Below are positions 1-8,623 of a DNA stretch of 64,000 nucleotides, piece after piece (within the stretch, counting starts at the first letter, position 1; every line of letters starts with the position of its first letter). The DNA lies in assembly GCA_012735245.1 (NCBI GenBank), contig JAAYHU010000027.1, positions 1-64,000 on the forward strand, written 5' to 3'. Source of the DNA: Tissierellia bacterium. GTDB lineage: Bacteria > Bacillota > Clostridia > Tissierellales > Tissierellaceae. The notes beneath the pieces are model-generated. The model saw nothing but the letters and a program-made list of their open reading frames with translations. It was not told the DNA's origin and did no database searches. A program made the position numbers and the translations under genes.

Positions 1-114
1 CTTAGCCATATAGTAATCCTTTTCCCATTCTTCAATGGACCCATACATTGATTCCAGATCCCATTTATATTTCTCTGGAATATCTTTTCTCTCTAGTATT
101 TCTTTCTTAGACAT
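1..114 (-). CDS. pepF: Oligoendopeptidase F, N-terminal fragment (cut by window edge)
   Basis: This gene is not in the ORF track. The reverse strand from 114 reads MSKKEILERKDIPEKYKWDL and continues in frame to the window edge, giving 38 residues. The segment IPEKYKWDLESMYGS matches the conserved start of M3-family oligoendopeptidase F, a cytoplasmic zinc peptidase that degrades short peptides. A GGAGG ribosome site lies just upstream of the ATG. The gene starts 13 nt after the penicillin-binding protein gene, so it is probably co-transcribed with it. The HExxH zinc motif lies outside the window, so the call rests on the N-terminus only. Confidence 0.8.
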   Translation of the reverse strand, partial: MSKKEILERKDIPEKYKWDLESMYGSIEEWEKDYYMAK

Positions 115-127
115 TTTCTTTCCTCCT

Positions 128-1534
128 TTATTCTTTAATATTATTTATAGCATGAAGCATTATATCCCTTGCTATGGGAGCAGCAGAGCTACCTCCAGTA
201 GAATCGTCTTCTTCCAATACCACTGCCACTGCCACCTTTGGGTCATCTGCTGGAGCAAATCCAATAAACCAAGCATGAGATTTCCCTGAGGCTGTTTCAG
301 CAGTTCCTGTTTTTCCTGCTACCTTTACATTTTTTATCCTTGCCTTGGTACCAGTACCTGAGTTAACAGTTTCTACCATCATTTCCTTAATTAAATTAGC
401 TTTAATGGGGTCTGTTGCCATTGATAATATTTCAGTAGTATTGGTCCTTATAGTTTTACCCTCCTTAGATAATACTTCTTTAACAAGAATAGGCTTAACT
501 ATTTGACCTCCATTGGCAATACCTGAAGCTACCATTGCCATGTTAAGGGGTGTAACCAATACCTTTCCCTGTCCAATGGAAGCTGCAGCCAATTCTGTTT
601 TATCTAAGAACCCCTTATAGGGAAATTGAGAATTCTTAACTGGCAAATCAAAGGGTATTCTATTGTTAAACATAAATTTTTCTGCCATGTCCCCCAGGGT
701 TTCTTTACCAACTTCGACAGACTTAGTAGCAAAATAAGTGTTACATGAACTCACCAAAGCCCCTTTTAAATCTAGTTTACCGTGGGCCTTATTATTGTAG
801 TCACTAAACTCATATCCTCCTACATTGACACTTCCTGTACATTCATAAGCTGTATCTAAATTTTCCTTTTCTAAAAATGCAGCTGCAGTTACAACCTTAA
901 ATACAGAACCTGGGGCATATAGTCCCTGGGTAGCCCTGTTTACAAGTGGACTATTAGGATCTTCTGTAATTGTTTTCCAATCTTCTTTTAAACTATTTAC
1001 ATCAAAATCTGGTAGGCTGACCATTGCATATATTTCACCATTATTAGGATTCATGGCTACAATAGAACCTTTCTTCCCTCTTAATAGCTCCCTAGCTTTA
1101 GATTGCAGATCATGGTCTATGGTCAACTTAATATTATTCCCTTCTGTCGTAGGAGAAACTAAGTTCTTCAATTCATTTATTGCAGCATTTTCACTAGTAT
1201 TTAATAATGAGTTGTTATATTGTAGTTCCAATCCTGATTTTCCATATTCCCGATAGCTATAACCTATAATATGGCTATATAATCTGCCATATAGGTAATG
1301 TCTTACATAAGTTTCATCCTTCTTTTCGCTATATACTAAAGTTTTACCATTTCTGTCTAAGAAGGAACCCCTTAATATAGCTTCTTCATTAATCCACAAT
1401 CTCTTGTTGTAACTATTTTTTTTTATTGCAGAAGCCTTAAATACTTGAAAATAACTGATGTAGACTATTAAGCTGAGGAAGGCAAGACAAAGCCCAACTA
1501 ACACCAGGATTATTCTCCTAATCTCCTGCTTCAT
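128..1534 (-). CDS. Class B penicillin-binding protein (PbpA-type transpeptidase)
   Basis: A peptidoglycan DD-transpeptidase that cross-links stem peptides on the outer face of the membrane. One N-terminal membrane segment spans about residues 9-30. The transpeptidase motifs are all present: SVFK with Ser210 as nucleophile, SCN at 263-265 and KTG at 408-410. At 468 aa it is shorter than FtsI or PBP2 and resembles the PbpA type that sits beside FtsW/RodA and an FHA protein in many clostridia. Its start overlaps the end of the FtsW/RodA gene by 17 nt, which suggests translational coupling. The pairing fits the known partnership of a SEDS glycosyltransferase with a class B PBP. Whether it serves elongation, division or sporulation cannot be told from sequence. 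Confidence 0.93.
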   Translation of the reverse strand: MKQEIRRIILVLVGLCLAFLSLIVYISYFQVFKASAIKKNSYNKRLWINEEAILRGSFLDRNGKTLVYSEKKDETYVRHYLYGRLYSHIIGYSYREYGKSGLELQYNNSLLNTSENAAINELKNLVSPTTEGNNIKLTIDHDLQSKARELLRGKKGSIVAMNPNNGEIYAMVSLPDFDVNSLKEDWKTITEDPNSPLVNRATQGLYAPGSVFKVVTAAAFLEKENLDTAYECTGSVNVGGYEFSDYNNKAHGKLDLKGALVSSCNTYFATKSVEVGKETLGDMAEKFMFNNRIPFDLPVKNSQFPYKGFLDKTELAAASIGQGKVLVTPLNMAMVASGIANGGQIVKPILVKEVLSKEGKTIRTNTTEILSMATDPIKANLIKEMMVETVNSGTGTKARIKNVKVAGKTGTAETASGKSHAWFIGFAPADDPKVAVAVVLEEDDSTGGSSAAPIARDIMLHAINNIKE

Positions 1535-2762
1535 CTAATTCCTCCTTTGTTTTTATCTCTTCAGAGCAGATTTGAAGTATGCCTAAGGCAATAAAACTTG
1601 TTAATATCGAACTTCCACCATAGCTTATAAATGGCAGAGTCAATCCTGTAAGGGGGATCATTTTTATTACTCCCCCCAGGATAATAAAGGACTGAACTCC
1701 GAATAAAATACTAATGCCCAAGGCCAATAATCTATAAAACTTATTTCTTTGTGCTATGGCAATTTTAAATCCCCTATATACTAAAATCATGAAAAGCATT
1801 ATAATTCCTATACCTGTAAATATGCCCATTTCTTCACAGATGGCTGAAAAAATAAAATCTGTATATACAACTGGAATAAAATCTGGGTGGCCTAGGCCAA
1901 GACCTTTTCCAAAAAAACCTCCTTCTGCTATGGCAAATAAGGATTGGGTTATTTGATAGCCCTGTCTTTCTATGTATTTCCAAGGATTGAGCCAGGATTG
2001 AAATCTTATTTTTACATGATCAAATAGGGTATAGCCTAAGATACCAAAGAAAATTGATAAACCTATATTAATAAGAACCAGTTTCCTATCATCTTCATAT
2101 ATAAATTGTATAGCAACAAATATGGTATAAAATACTAAGGCTGTGCCCAAGTCTTTTTGTAAAAATAGAAGCATAATGAAGGAATAAATGATGCCCATTA
2201 AATAATAAGAAGAATATTTGATTTCTTTCCACCTATCTTTATTAGAATAATAGGAACTTAAGATAAATATAAGTAATATCTTTATGATTTCAGAAGGCTG
2301 GAAGGAGAATTGTCCAATATTTACCCAGTTAATGGCACCATGCTTCCTATCACCGAAAACAAAGGTTATGATAAATAGTATATAAGCCCCTATCAAATAA
2401 ATATATGTCAGGTTTTCCCATATTCTAATCTTCCTAATTATGAAATAGGTCAAAAAGAATAGAAAAATCCCCATTGATATCCATATTAATTGTTTTATTC
2501 CAAGACCTTCATTTATCCTATAGATCATAATGATCCCTATGGAAACCAGCATAGTAGTTATTAAAAATATATAATTATCCCCACTAGTAATCTTAGTTAA
2601 AATATAGTTTGATAGGTATATGACCAATACTAGGCCAACTGCCGTTCCTAGGGTCAATTTATCAATATCTTTACCTTTATAGATTAATAGCAAGGTTAAG
2701 CCTAAGACTTGAAATATAAATAATAGATTTCGTGGAGACCTACTTAATATCCCTTTATTCAT
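1518..2762 (-). CDS. FtsW/RodA/SpoVE-family SEDS peptidoglycan glycosyltransferase
   Basis: A polytopic membrane protein of 414 aa with about ten hydrophobic segments, of the SEDS family that polymerises lipid II into glycan strands. Visible family signatures are INWVNIGQFSFQPSEI, where the family usually has W..G...QPSE, then GLGLGHPDFIPVVYTDFIF and the C-terminal PLTGLTLPFISYGGSS. It lies between an FHA-domain gene (9-nt gap) and a class B PBP gene (17-nt overlap), so the three form one operon. The family assignment is firm. The choice between FtsW, RodA and SpoVE is not possible from this window, so no symbol is given. Confidence 0.94.
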   Translation of the reverse strand: MNKGILSRSPRNLLFIFQVLGLTLLLIYKGKDIDKLTLGTAVGLVLVIYLSNYILTKITSGDNYIFLITTMLVSIGIIMIYRINEGLGIKQLIWISMGIFLFFLTYFIIRKIRIWENLTYIYLIGAYILFIITFVFGDRKHGAINWVNIGQFSFQPSEIIKILLIFILSSYYSNKDRWKEIKYSSYYLMGIIYSFIMLLFLQKDLGTALVFYTIFVAIQFIYEDDRKLVLINIGLSIFFGILGYTLFDHVKIRFQSWLNPWKYIERQGYQITQSLFAIAEGGFFGKGLGLGHPDFIPVVYTDFIFSAICEEMGIFTGIGIIMLFMILVYRGFKIAIAQRNKFYRLLALGISILFGVQSFIILGGVIKMIPLTGLTLPFISYGGSSILTSFIALGILQICSEEIKTKEELDEAGD

Positions 2763-2771
2763 AGTATCTTC

Positions 2772-3203
2772 CTACTTTCTATTTACGAATAAAAATTCGA
2801 TTTGTCCTGCCTTTATAATATCACCATCTTGTAATTTTACAATATCGTATATCTTATCTCCGTTTAAATATGTACCATTGGCACTTCCCAAATCTTCCAA
2901 ATAGTATTCATCTTCATCTTCTACAATTTGAAAATGTTCCTTAGAAATATAAGGGTCTTTTACTACAATATGATTTTCTCCATGTCTACCTAGGGTTAGA
3001 ACCTTATCGATTATATAATATTCCTCGATTTTATATGGTAGATAATCTTTTCTGTTTATCAATTTTATGTAAGCTTTATTGTCAAAGGACACTACATTCA
3101 TACCCTTAATATCTAGATAGATTAGTCTTATTATGCTAAATATAAACAAGTATATAATGATAATAAAAATATACTTAAATAATAGCGCAAGAATATTATA
3201 CAT
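2772..3203 (-). CDS. Membrane-anchored FHA-domain protein
   Basis: A 143-aa protein with one N-terminal membrane segment (about residues 5-30) followed by a cytoplasmic forkhead-associated domain. The FHA core motifs are present: LGRHGENHIVV, ISKEHFQI and LEDLGSANGTYLNG. FHA domains bind phosphothreonine peptides, so the protein probably links Ser/Thr kinase signalling to the cell-wall enzymes encoded directly downstream. It is the first gene of the FHA-SEDS-PBP cluster and is divergent from the PspC gene across a 165-bp spacer that should hold both promoters. The kinase that would feed it is not in this window. Confidence 0.9.
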   Translation of the reverse strand: MYNILALLFKYIFIIIIYLFIFSIIRLIYLDIKGMNVVSFDNKAYIKLINRKDYLPYKIEEYYIIDKVLTLGRHGENHIVVKDPYISKEHFQIVEDEDEYYLEDLGSANGTYLNGDKIYDIVKLQDGDIIKAGQIEFLFVNRK

Positions 3204-3368
3204 GATATAACCTCCACCCTCCCTATATTAAACTATGTTATCACAAACTTTCCCCATTGTGAATTCTTTTAAACCCTAGTATAAAAAATATTATTTAATT
3301 TTTTATAGGTATTTAAAGTATTTGAGATTTCTGATACAATTATAGTAAATAAAAATGAGGTGATGGAA

Positions 3369-3773
3369 TTGGGAAAATTAAGACGTTCTATTAATGATAG
3401 GGTTTTCTCTGGAGTCTGCGGAGGTATAGGAGAATATTTTAATATTGACCCAACTATAGTCCGTATAATATGGGTATTGCTGTCATTACGGTCTTTTGGT
3501 ACATCCTTAGTAATATATCTTATATGCAGCTTTATTATACCAGAAGACGACGGGGTAATTTATAGCAATGATTATGATAGTGAAAAATATGAAAAAATCA
3601 GAAGAAATACACCTATTTTCATAGGCATAGGCTTAATAGTTTGGGGAACCATTTCTTTAGCTAACATTATATTCCCTTGGTTTCATATAAAAATAAGAAA
3701 CCTATGGAATTATTGGCCTGTTTTGTTGATTGTACTGGGATTATACTTAATATTTAACCAAAGAGAAAAATAG
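3369..3773 (+). CDS. PspC-domain membrane protein
   Basis: The protein opens with MGKLRRSINDRVFSGVCGGI, the classic PspC signature, and continues with IDPTIVRIIWVLLS and three or more membrane segments. PspC proteins are associated with envelope-stress responses; the C-terminal half resembles the LiaI/LiaF-like transmembrane region. The ORF track starts at a GTG at 3360, but that codon and the ATG at 3363 lie inside the AGGTG ribosome site. I prefer the TTG at 3369, about 6 nt from the site, because it matches the start of family members. recX follows after 13 nt, probably in the same transcript. Confidence 0.86.
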   Translation: MGKLRRSINDRVFSGVCGGIGEYFNIDPTIVRIIWVLLSLRSFGTSLVIYLICSFIIPEDDGVIYSNDYDSEKYEKIRRNTPIFIGIGLIVWGTISLANIIFPWFHIKIRNLWNYWPVLLIVLGLYLIFNQREK

Positions 3774-3786
3774 AAAGAGGGATTTT

Positions 3787-4398
3787 ATGAGGATAACAAA
3801 AATAGAACCTCAAAGAAACAGAAATAGGGTTAATATCTATATAGATAATAGGTTTGCTATAGGCCTAGATGATGAAATTAGGTATAAGTACGGATTGGAA
3901 ATAGATATGGAAATAGATGATGATTTTGTTAAGGAGATCCTTCTAGCCGAAGAAAAAAATAAAGCCATTAATTATGCCCTAAGACTACTTTCCTATAGGG
4001 CTAGATCTGAAAAAGAAATATATGATGCCCTTAAACGTAAAGGCTTTGATGATAATATTATAGAAGATACCATTTATTATTGCAAAGAAAAAGAATATTT
4101 AAATGACCGTGACTTTGCTGAAAGTTTTGTTAGAGATAAAATCAATTTTTCAAAACTTGGGCCCGAAAGAATTAGATACGAGTTAAGATTAAAAGGAATA
4201 TCTGAGGACATAATCAATAGGGTACTAAGGGTTAGCAGGGATGAACAATTTGAAACAGCCTTGGAACTAGGGAAAAAAAGGATAAGGCTATATAAGGACG
4301 ATACCAAAGATGCTAAGTACAGGAAGCTTAGTGGTTTTTTACAAAGAAAGGGTTACTCTTATGAGATAGTATCTAAGGTACTAAAAGAACTTTTGTAA
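3787..4398 (+). CDS. recX: RecX-family regulatory protein
   Basis: A 203-aa protein made of RecX three-helix repeats. The motifs ALRLLSYRARSEKEIYDALKRKGF and YLNDRDFAESFVRD are characteristic; quoted parts span residues of about 60-120. RecX binds RecA filaments and limits recombinase activity. The basic N-terminal part (RITKIEPQRNRNRVNIYID) is the domain that precedes the repeats in Firmicutes RecX. The gene lies between the PspC gene and glpP with short spacers and is probably co-transcribed with both. recA itself is not in the window. Confidence 0.93.
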   Translation: MRITKIEPQRNRNRVNIYIDNRFAIGLDDEIRYKYGLEIDMEIDDDFVKEILLAEEKNKAINYALRLLSYRARSEKEIYDALKRKGFDDNIIEDTIYYCKEKEYLNDRDFAESFVRDKINFSKLGPERIRYELRLKGISEDIINRVLRVSRDEQFETALELGKKRIRLYKDDTKDAKYRKLSGFLQRKGYSYEIVSKVLKELL

Positions 4399-4437
4399 TT
4401 AAAATTTAGCTGAAATCTAATATAGAGAGGTGGCAAA

Positions 4438-5001
4438 ATGACTCATTTTTTTGATAAGGTAGCTAGAAATCCGATAATAGCTGCCATTAATGATTTAAAT
4501 GATTTAGATTCCGCCTTAGAAAGTCCCACTGAAATCATCTTTTTACTTACAGGAAATATTTTTAACTTAAAGGAAATTTCCCATAGGGTTAGGTCAAAAA
4601 ACAAGAGCCTATATATTCATATTGAGTCCATTGATGGTTTTTCTAAGGATACTTGGGGCTTGGAATATATAGTAAAAAATATCTATCCAGATGGCATAAT
4701 AACTGAGAAAAAAAACTTAGTAAAGCTGTGTAAAGATATGGGAGTCTTTACTATTCAGAGAATGCTCATTCATGATTCCATAGCTTTGAGAAATTCAATA
4801 AATTCTATTAAAAGTTTAAGACCTTCAGCCATTGAAATTTTACCTGGTATAATGCCCAAGGTAATTAGAAGAATTATCCAAGAAACCAAAATATCCGTAA
4901 TAGCCAGTGGGCTTATTACGGATAAGGATGATGTCATTTCTAGTTTAGAAGCTGGCTCTACTGCCATATCTACAGCCAATAAAGATATTTGGTACATATA
5001 A
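4438..5001 (+). CDS. glpP: Glycerol-3-phosphate-responsive antiterminator GlpP
   Basis: A 187-aa protein of the GlpP family, which binds glycerol 3-phosphate and leader RNA to allow read-through of terminators in front of glp genes. Recognisable stretches are NPIIAAINDLNDLDSALES near the start, then HIESIDGFSKD, the DGIITEK segment, RMLIHDSIAL and IEILPGIMPKVI, followed by ASGLITDKDDV. Length is normal for the family. It has a GAGGTGG ribosome site. It ends 1 nt before the oppositely directed lipoprotein gene, so the two converge. No glpF, glpK or glpD lies nearby, so the targets are elsewhere in the genome. Confidence 0.92.
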   Translation: MTHFFDKVARNPIIAAINDLNDLDSALESPTEIIFLLTGNIFNLKEISHRVRSKNKSLYIHIESIDGFSKDTWGLEYIVKNIYPDGIITEKKNLVKLCKDMGVFTIQRMLIHDSIALRNSINSIKSLRPSAIEILPGIMPKVIRRIIQETKISVIASGLITDKDDVISSLEAGSTAISTANKDIWYI

Positions 5002-5002
5002 T

Positions 5003-6502
5003 CTATTTTATTTTTATTCCTCCGCTACGTATTACTTCCTCTTCCCAAAGAGTAGTATACCTACCTAAGGACCATTCTGCCATTATGATACTATCAGAAC
5101 TATTTAACTTTATTCTTCCCAGCTCCTTTGAAGAAATCTCCCTGTTCTCTATGGCGTATATTTGTAAATTATTTCTTGTTACTACTATAAGTATATCTTC
5201 ATTAGGTGAAGTAAATGCATCTATGGCTTCTGGTATTTTTGATTTAATTTTGTTCCAAGAAATTATCAATTCATCATAATTAACTAGTTCCTTAGGAGGT
5301 ATAGCCTTAATGTTAAAATCCCTATATAACTCTTCGCCATCAGTATTATAATTAATACGTCCCTTCATTATCCAATAACCATTTCTCCTAAATAATCCAA
5401 AACTCTCCTCATCAAGATACATACTTGTATCAGACTTCATAATGCCTTGAGCACCTTCTAAAAAAGTTCTTAAACCTTCAGCTCCTAAAATATCGGATAT
5501 GGTAACTGCCTTGCCATTGTCTAAGTAATCTATAGGATAGGTTTTTAAATTCTTTCTGTTGTTAGATAGCTCTATTTCTTCTACTGAAATATAATCGTTG
5601 CCTACGTAGAGTATATTTTTTATTATTGAAGGTTCTATAGCTGCTAATTCCATTTGTCCAAATTCAAAAGTAAATAGCTTAGCATCTTCAACATATTCCT
5701 CTGGATATTTTCTTTTTTCTACAGCCTTTATCTCATCGATTATACTATTGTTATTTGTATTCCTATCAACATTTATCATCCAAAATCCCCTTTTCCTTGG
5801 AACCAATAGGTTATCCAATTCATAAATTGAAGAAAGGTTCCTATTGTTGGTCCTTATCCAAATGGTTTTATATATCCAATTATCCTCTTGATTTATTTCG
5901 TCGTAGTCATAGGATTTAATTCCTAGAAGAATTCCAGACCTTAAAGTATCCACCTCTTCTATATTGGATATTCTCATTAAATTCTGTTCAACACTTATAT
6001 ATCTTTCTATCTCTTCTTTGCTTATTTCATCTACAGTCTTTCTTAAAAAATAGAATTTATCCTCATCAAAAAAAAACATTTCATCTTCACTGTATTTTAT
6101 AAATTCATAAAAAAATTGATTGTTGCTGGAAACAGCAATTACCTCTACTTCTTTTTCACTTAAATTTAAGTAGTCTGGATTAACTTTATATTTGTATAAT
6201 AGGTAATCTGTAAGATTTACATTTTTATATTTAAAGGTTGGTTCTAAAACAAAATCCCTATCCACTACAACTGCTGAGTTATGAAACAATACTTCTCTAC
6301 CAATAAGGGATTCTTTCGTATCTGTAACTCCCTTTATATATGGACTATCTATTGATTCCTCGATTGTCCACTTTCCAGATATGGGTGGCAGTTGGTTTTC
6401 AGGTGCTATTATACTATCCTTTATTTGTAATTTCCCATTACTGCATGAGGTTAACATATTTGATAATATTAGTAATATAACAACCAGATAGAATTTTTTC
6501 AT
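5003..6502 (-). CDS. Lipoprotein of unknown function linked to a two-component system
   Basis: A 499-aa secreted protein. The N-terminus has a short basic region, a hydrophobic stretch and the lipobox LTSC, so it should be lipid-anchored at about Cys20. I do not recognise the rest; it lacks cysteines and membrane segments beyond the signal and appears rich in beta strands. Its start overlaps the end of the sensor-kinase gene by 4 nt (ATGA), and kinase, regulator and deacetylase genes precede it in the same direction. This suggests an accessory role in sensing or in envelope remodelling, as YycH/YycI do for WalK, though no sequence match to those is claimed. Confidence 0.75.
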   Translation of the reverse strand: MKKFYLVVILLILSNMLTSCSNGKLQIKDSIIAPENQLPPISGKWTIEESIDSPYIKGVTDTKESLIGREVLFHNSAVVVDRDFVLEPTFKYKNVNLTDYLLYKYKVNPDYLNLSEKEVEVIAVSSNNQFFYEFIKYSEDEMFFFDEDKFYFLRKTVDEISKEEIERYISVEQNLMRISNIEEVDTLRSGILLGIKSYDYDEINQEDNWIYKTIWIRTNNRNLSSIYELDNLLVPRKRGFWMINVDRNTNNNSIIDEIKAVEKRKYPEEYVEDAKLFTFEFGQMELAAIEPSIIKNILYVGNDYISVEEIELSNNRKNLKTYPIDYLDNGKAVTISDILGAEGLRTFLEGAQGIMKSDTSMYLDEESFGLFRRNGYWIMKGRINYNTDGEELYRDFNIKAIPPKELVNYDELIISWNKIKSKIPEAIDAFTSPNEDILIVVTRNNLQIYAIENREISSKELGRIKLNSSDSIIMAEWSLGRYTTLWEEEVIRSGGIKIK

Positions 6503-7899
6503 ATTTTGTCCTCCTCAATGGGCAGTTTAATCACAACTTGGGTTCCTTCGTTTACAACTGAAAATATATCCATAGTGCCATTATGTAACTTAACTATTTC
6601 ATCGCATATTGATAAGCCAATACCACTATGGGACTTACTATTTTTGCCCTTATAAAACTTTTCCTTTACCCTGGATAGGTCTTCTTCTTGTATTCCAACT
6701 CCATTATCCTTTACTTCTAAAACTAAGCTTTCATTTTCCTTATAGGCCTTTAATTCAACCATCCCACCTTCTGAAGTGAATTTAAAGGCGTTATCCAACA
6801 AATTTATGAGCACTTGTTTAATCCTATTTTCATCACCTATGAAAGTACCTAGGTTGTTTTGGACATTTACTATAAAATCGATTTTATTGTTATTAGCCCT
6901 AGGCCTCAATTGCTTTCCAATCATTTCAATAGTTTTTCTTATTTCGAATTCATCCTTTTCTAGCTTAATTCTCCCTGATACAAATCTAGAGAAATCTAAT
7001 AATTCCTCCACCATGGCAGTCAACCTGTCACTTTCCTTTTCTATAATATTTAATCCATCTATAATAATTTCATTATCTTGAATATCTTCAGATTTTAAAG
7101 TAACAGCCCAACCTTTAATGGAAGTTAAAGGGGTTCTCAATTCATGGGATATTGATGAAATAAAATCATTTTTTATCTGCTCCTTCTTAATTAATTCCTC
7201 TGCCATATAATTAAGAGTATCAGAAAGCTTCCCTATTTCATCCTTTAGCTTTACATTGCTCCTAACCTTTAGCTGGCCATTGGCCATTTTTTCAGCCACT
7301 TGAGTAACTTCTTTTAAAGGCTTAACTATTGAATTTGCGAGGAAAATACTAACTACACCAGAAATGAAAATAACCATTAACCCCATACCTAACAAAACCA
7401 ATGCCAGGGTCAATATTGTTTCATTGACCTCTTTTAAAGATGATATGAATCTAATAATTCCAACTACCCTATCTTCATATTTTATAGGGGCTGACACTGA
7501 CATTACTGGACTATCATAATAATCTACATTGCCTACCCAGCTACCATTTTCACCAGCAATTGCCATTTGAATATCTGGAAATAGGTTTGATTCATCATTT
7601 TTAGCACCTAGGGAATCCATCAAAAGCTTCCCCTTAGGATCTAAAATCTGCACCTGGGCATTTGTATGTTGCCAAAAAACATCTATATCATCTATAACAA
7701 TATCTTCCAGGGTCTCTGAGGAAAAATACCTTAAATAATAATCAATAGACAATTCTATTTCATTTGTAAGGATTGCCTCCACATTTTTATAATAATACTC
7801 CTTAACCCCATTGATAAGTACTACTTCTAATATGACTACAGTTATAACTATAATGAGCATAAAATTTATAACTAATCTAGTCTTAATACTTTTTCTCAT
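6499..7899 (-). CDS. Sensor histidine kinase (extracellular sensor, HAMP, HisKA, HATPase)
   Basis: A 466-aa membrane sensor kinase. Segment order: transmembrane helix about 10-30, an extracellular domain about 31-160 that resembles a single-Cache/PAS-like sensor, a second membrane helix about 163-187, HAMP about 188-240, then the dimerisation domain with SHELRTP (His252 as the phosphoacceptor). The ATP-binding domain follows with NLLDNAFKFT, DNGVGI and HSGIGLSI boxes. It pairs with the response regulator encoded 15 nt upstream and overlaps the lipoprotein gene downstream. The set resembles PhoR/WalK-type envelope systems. The stimulus is not known. Confidence 0.94.
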   Translation of the reverse strand: MRKSIKTRLVINFMLIIVITVVILEVVLINGVKEYYYKNVEAILTNEIELSIDYYLRYFSSETLEDIVIDDIDVFWQHTNAQVQILDPKGKLLMDSLGAKNDESNLFPDIQMAIAGENGSWVGNVDYYDSPVMSVSAPIKYEDRVVGIIRFISSLKEVNETILTLALVLLGMGLMVIFISGVVSIFLANSIVKPLKEVTQVAEKMANGQLKVRSNVKLKDEIGKLSDTLNYMAEELIKKEQIKNDFISSISHELRTPLTSIKGWAVTLKSEDIQDNEIIIDGLNIIEKESDRLTAMVEELLDFSRFVSGRIKLEKDEFEIRKTIEMIGKQLRPRANNNKIDFIVNVQNNLGTFIGDENRIKQVLINLLDNAFKFTSEGGMVELKAYKENESLVLEVKDNGVGIQEEDLSRVKEKFYKGKNSKSHSGIGLSICDEIVKLHNGTMDIFSVVNEGTQVVIKLPIEEDKI

Positions 7900-7914
7900 T
7901 ATATTTCACCTAAG

Positions 7915-8610
7915 TTAATTCTTTTCCTTCCATCTGTAACCTATTCCCCAAACTGTCTCAATATAAACAGGATTGCTAGGGTCTTCTTCTATTTTAGCCC
8001 TAAGTCTTCTTATATTTACATCTACAATTTTTGAATCACCAATGAAATCATAACCCCAGACCATATTCAATATTTCATCTCTTTTAAAAGCTCGTCCTGG
8101 CTGTTCTAAAAACAATTTGGCAATTGCATATTCTGTAGGAGTTAATTCTATTTCTTCATCATTTTTATAAAACTTTCTAGAATAGGTATCTATTTTAAAA
8201 GGCTTACAGATTAATAAATTGCTTTTTTCCATTTCCTTTGAGGAATCTATCCTTCTTGCTAAGGATTTTACCCTTAAAACTAATTCGGTGGGATTAAAAG
8301 GCTTGGTCATATAGTCATCTGTACCATATTCTAATCCCATAATTTTATCAATATCTTGGGATTTAGCTGTTAACATTATAATACCCATTTTGGGAAACTC
8401 ATGCCGCAATATCTTACATACTTGAAATCCATCTATACCAGGTAGCATTATGTCTAAGATGGCTATATGGATATTCTCTTTTCTAGCAATTGCTAAGCCC
8501 TCTTCTCCAGTTTCAGCTTCAAATACCTTGAACCCACTTCTCTCAAGGTTTATTTTTACAAATTTTCTAATAGAAGATTCATCTTCAACGATTAATACTG
8601 TTTTATCCAT
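7915..8610 (-). CDS. OmpR/PhoB-family response regulator
   Basis: A 231-aa two-domain regulator. The receiver domain has the acidic pair ED at 10-11, the phosphorylation site Asp53 within ILDIMLPG and the conserved Lys in MTKPF. The C-terminal winged-helix DNA-binding domain includes LTPTEYAIAKLFL and VDVNIRRLRAKIEEDP. It is the partner of the kinase encoded 15 nt downstream. The deacetylase gene lies 13 nt upstream and is transcribed first, so one operon seems to carry an envelope enzyme, its regulator, the kinase and a lipoprotein. Autoregulation is likely but not shown. Confidence 0.95.
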   Translation of the reverse strand: MDKTVLIVEDESSIRKFVKINLERSGFKVFEAETGEEGLAIARKENIHIAILDIMLPGIDGFQVCKILRHEFPKMGIIMLTAKSQDIDKIMGLEYGTDDYMTKPFNPTELVLRVKSLARRIDSSKEMEKSNLLICKPFKIDTYSRKFYKNDEEIELTPTEYAIAKLFLEQPGRAFKRDEILNMVWGYDFIGDSKIVDVNIRRLRAKIEEDPSNPVYIETVWGIGYRWKEKN

Positions 8611-8623
8611 ATTGTCACCCTTA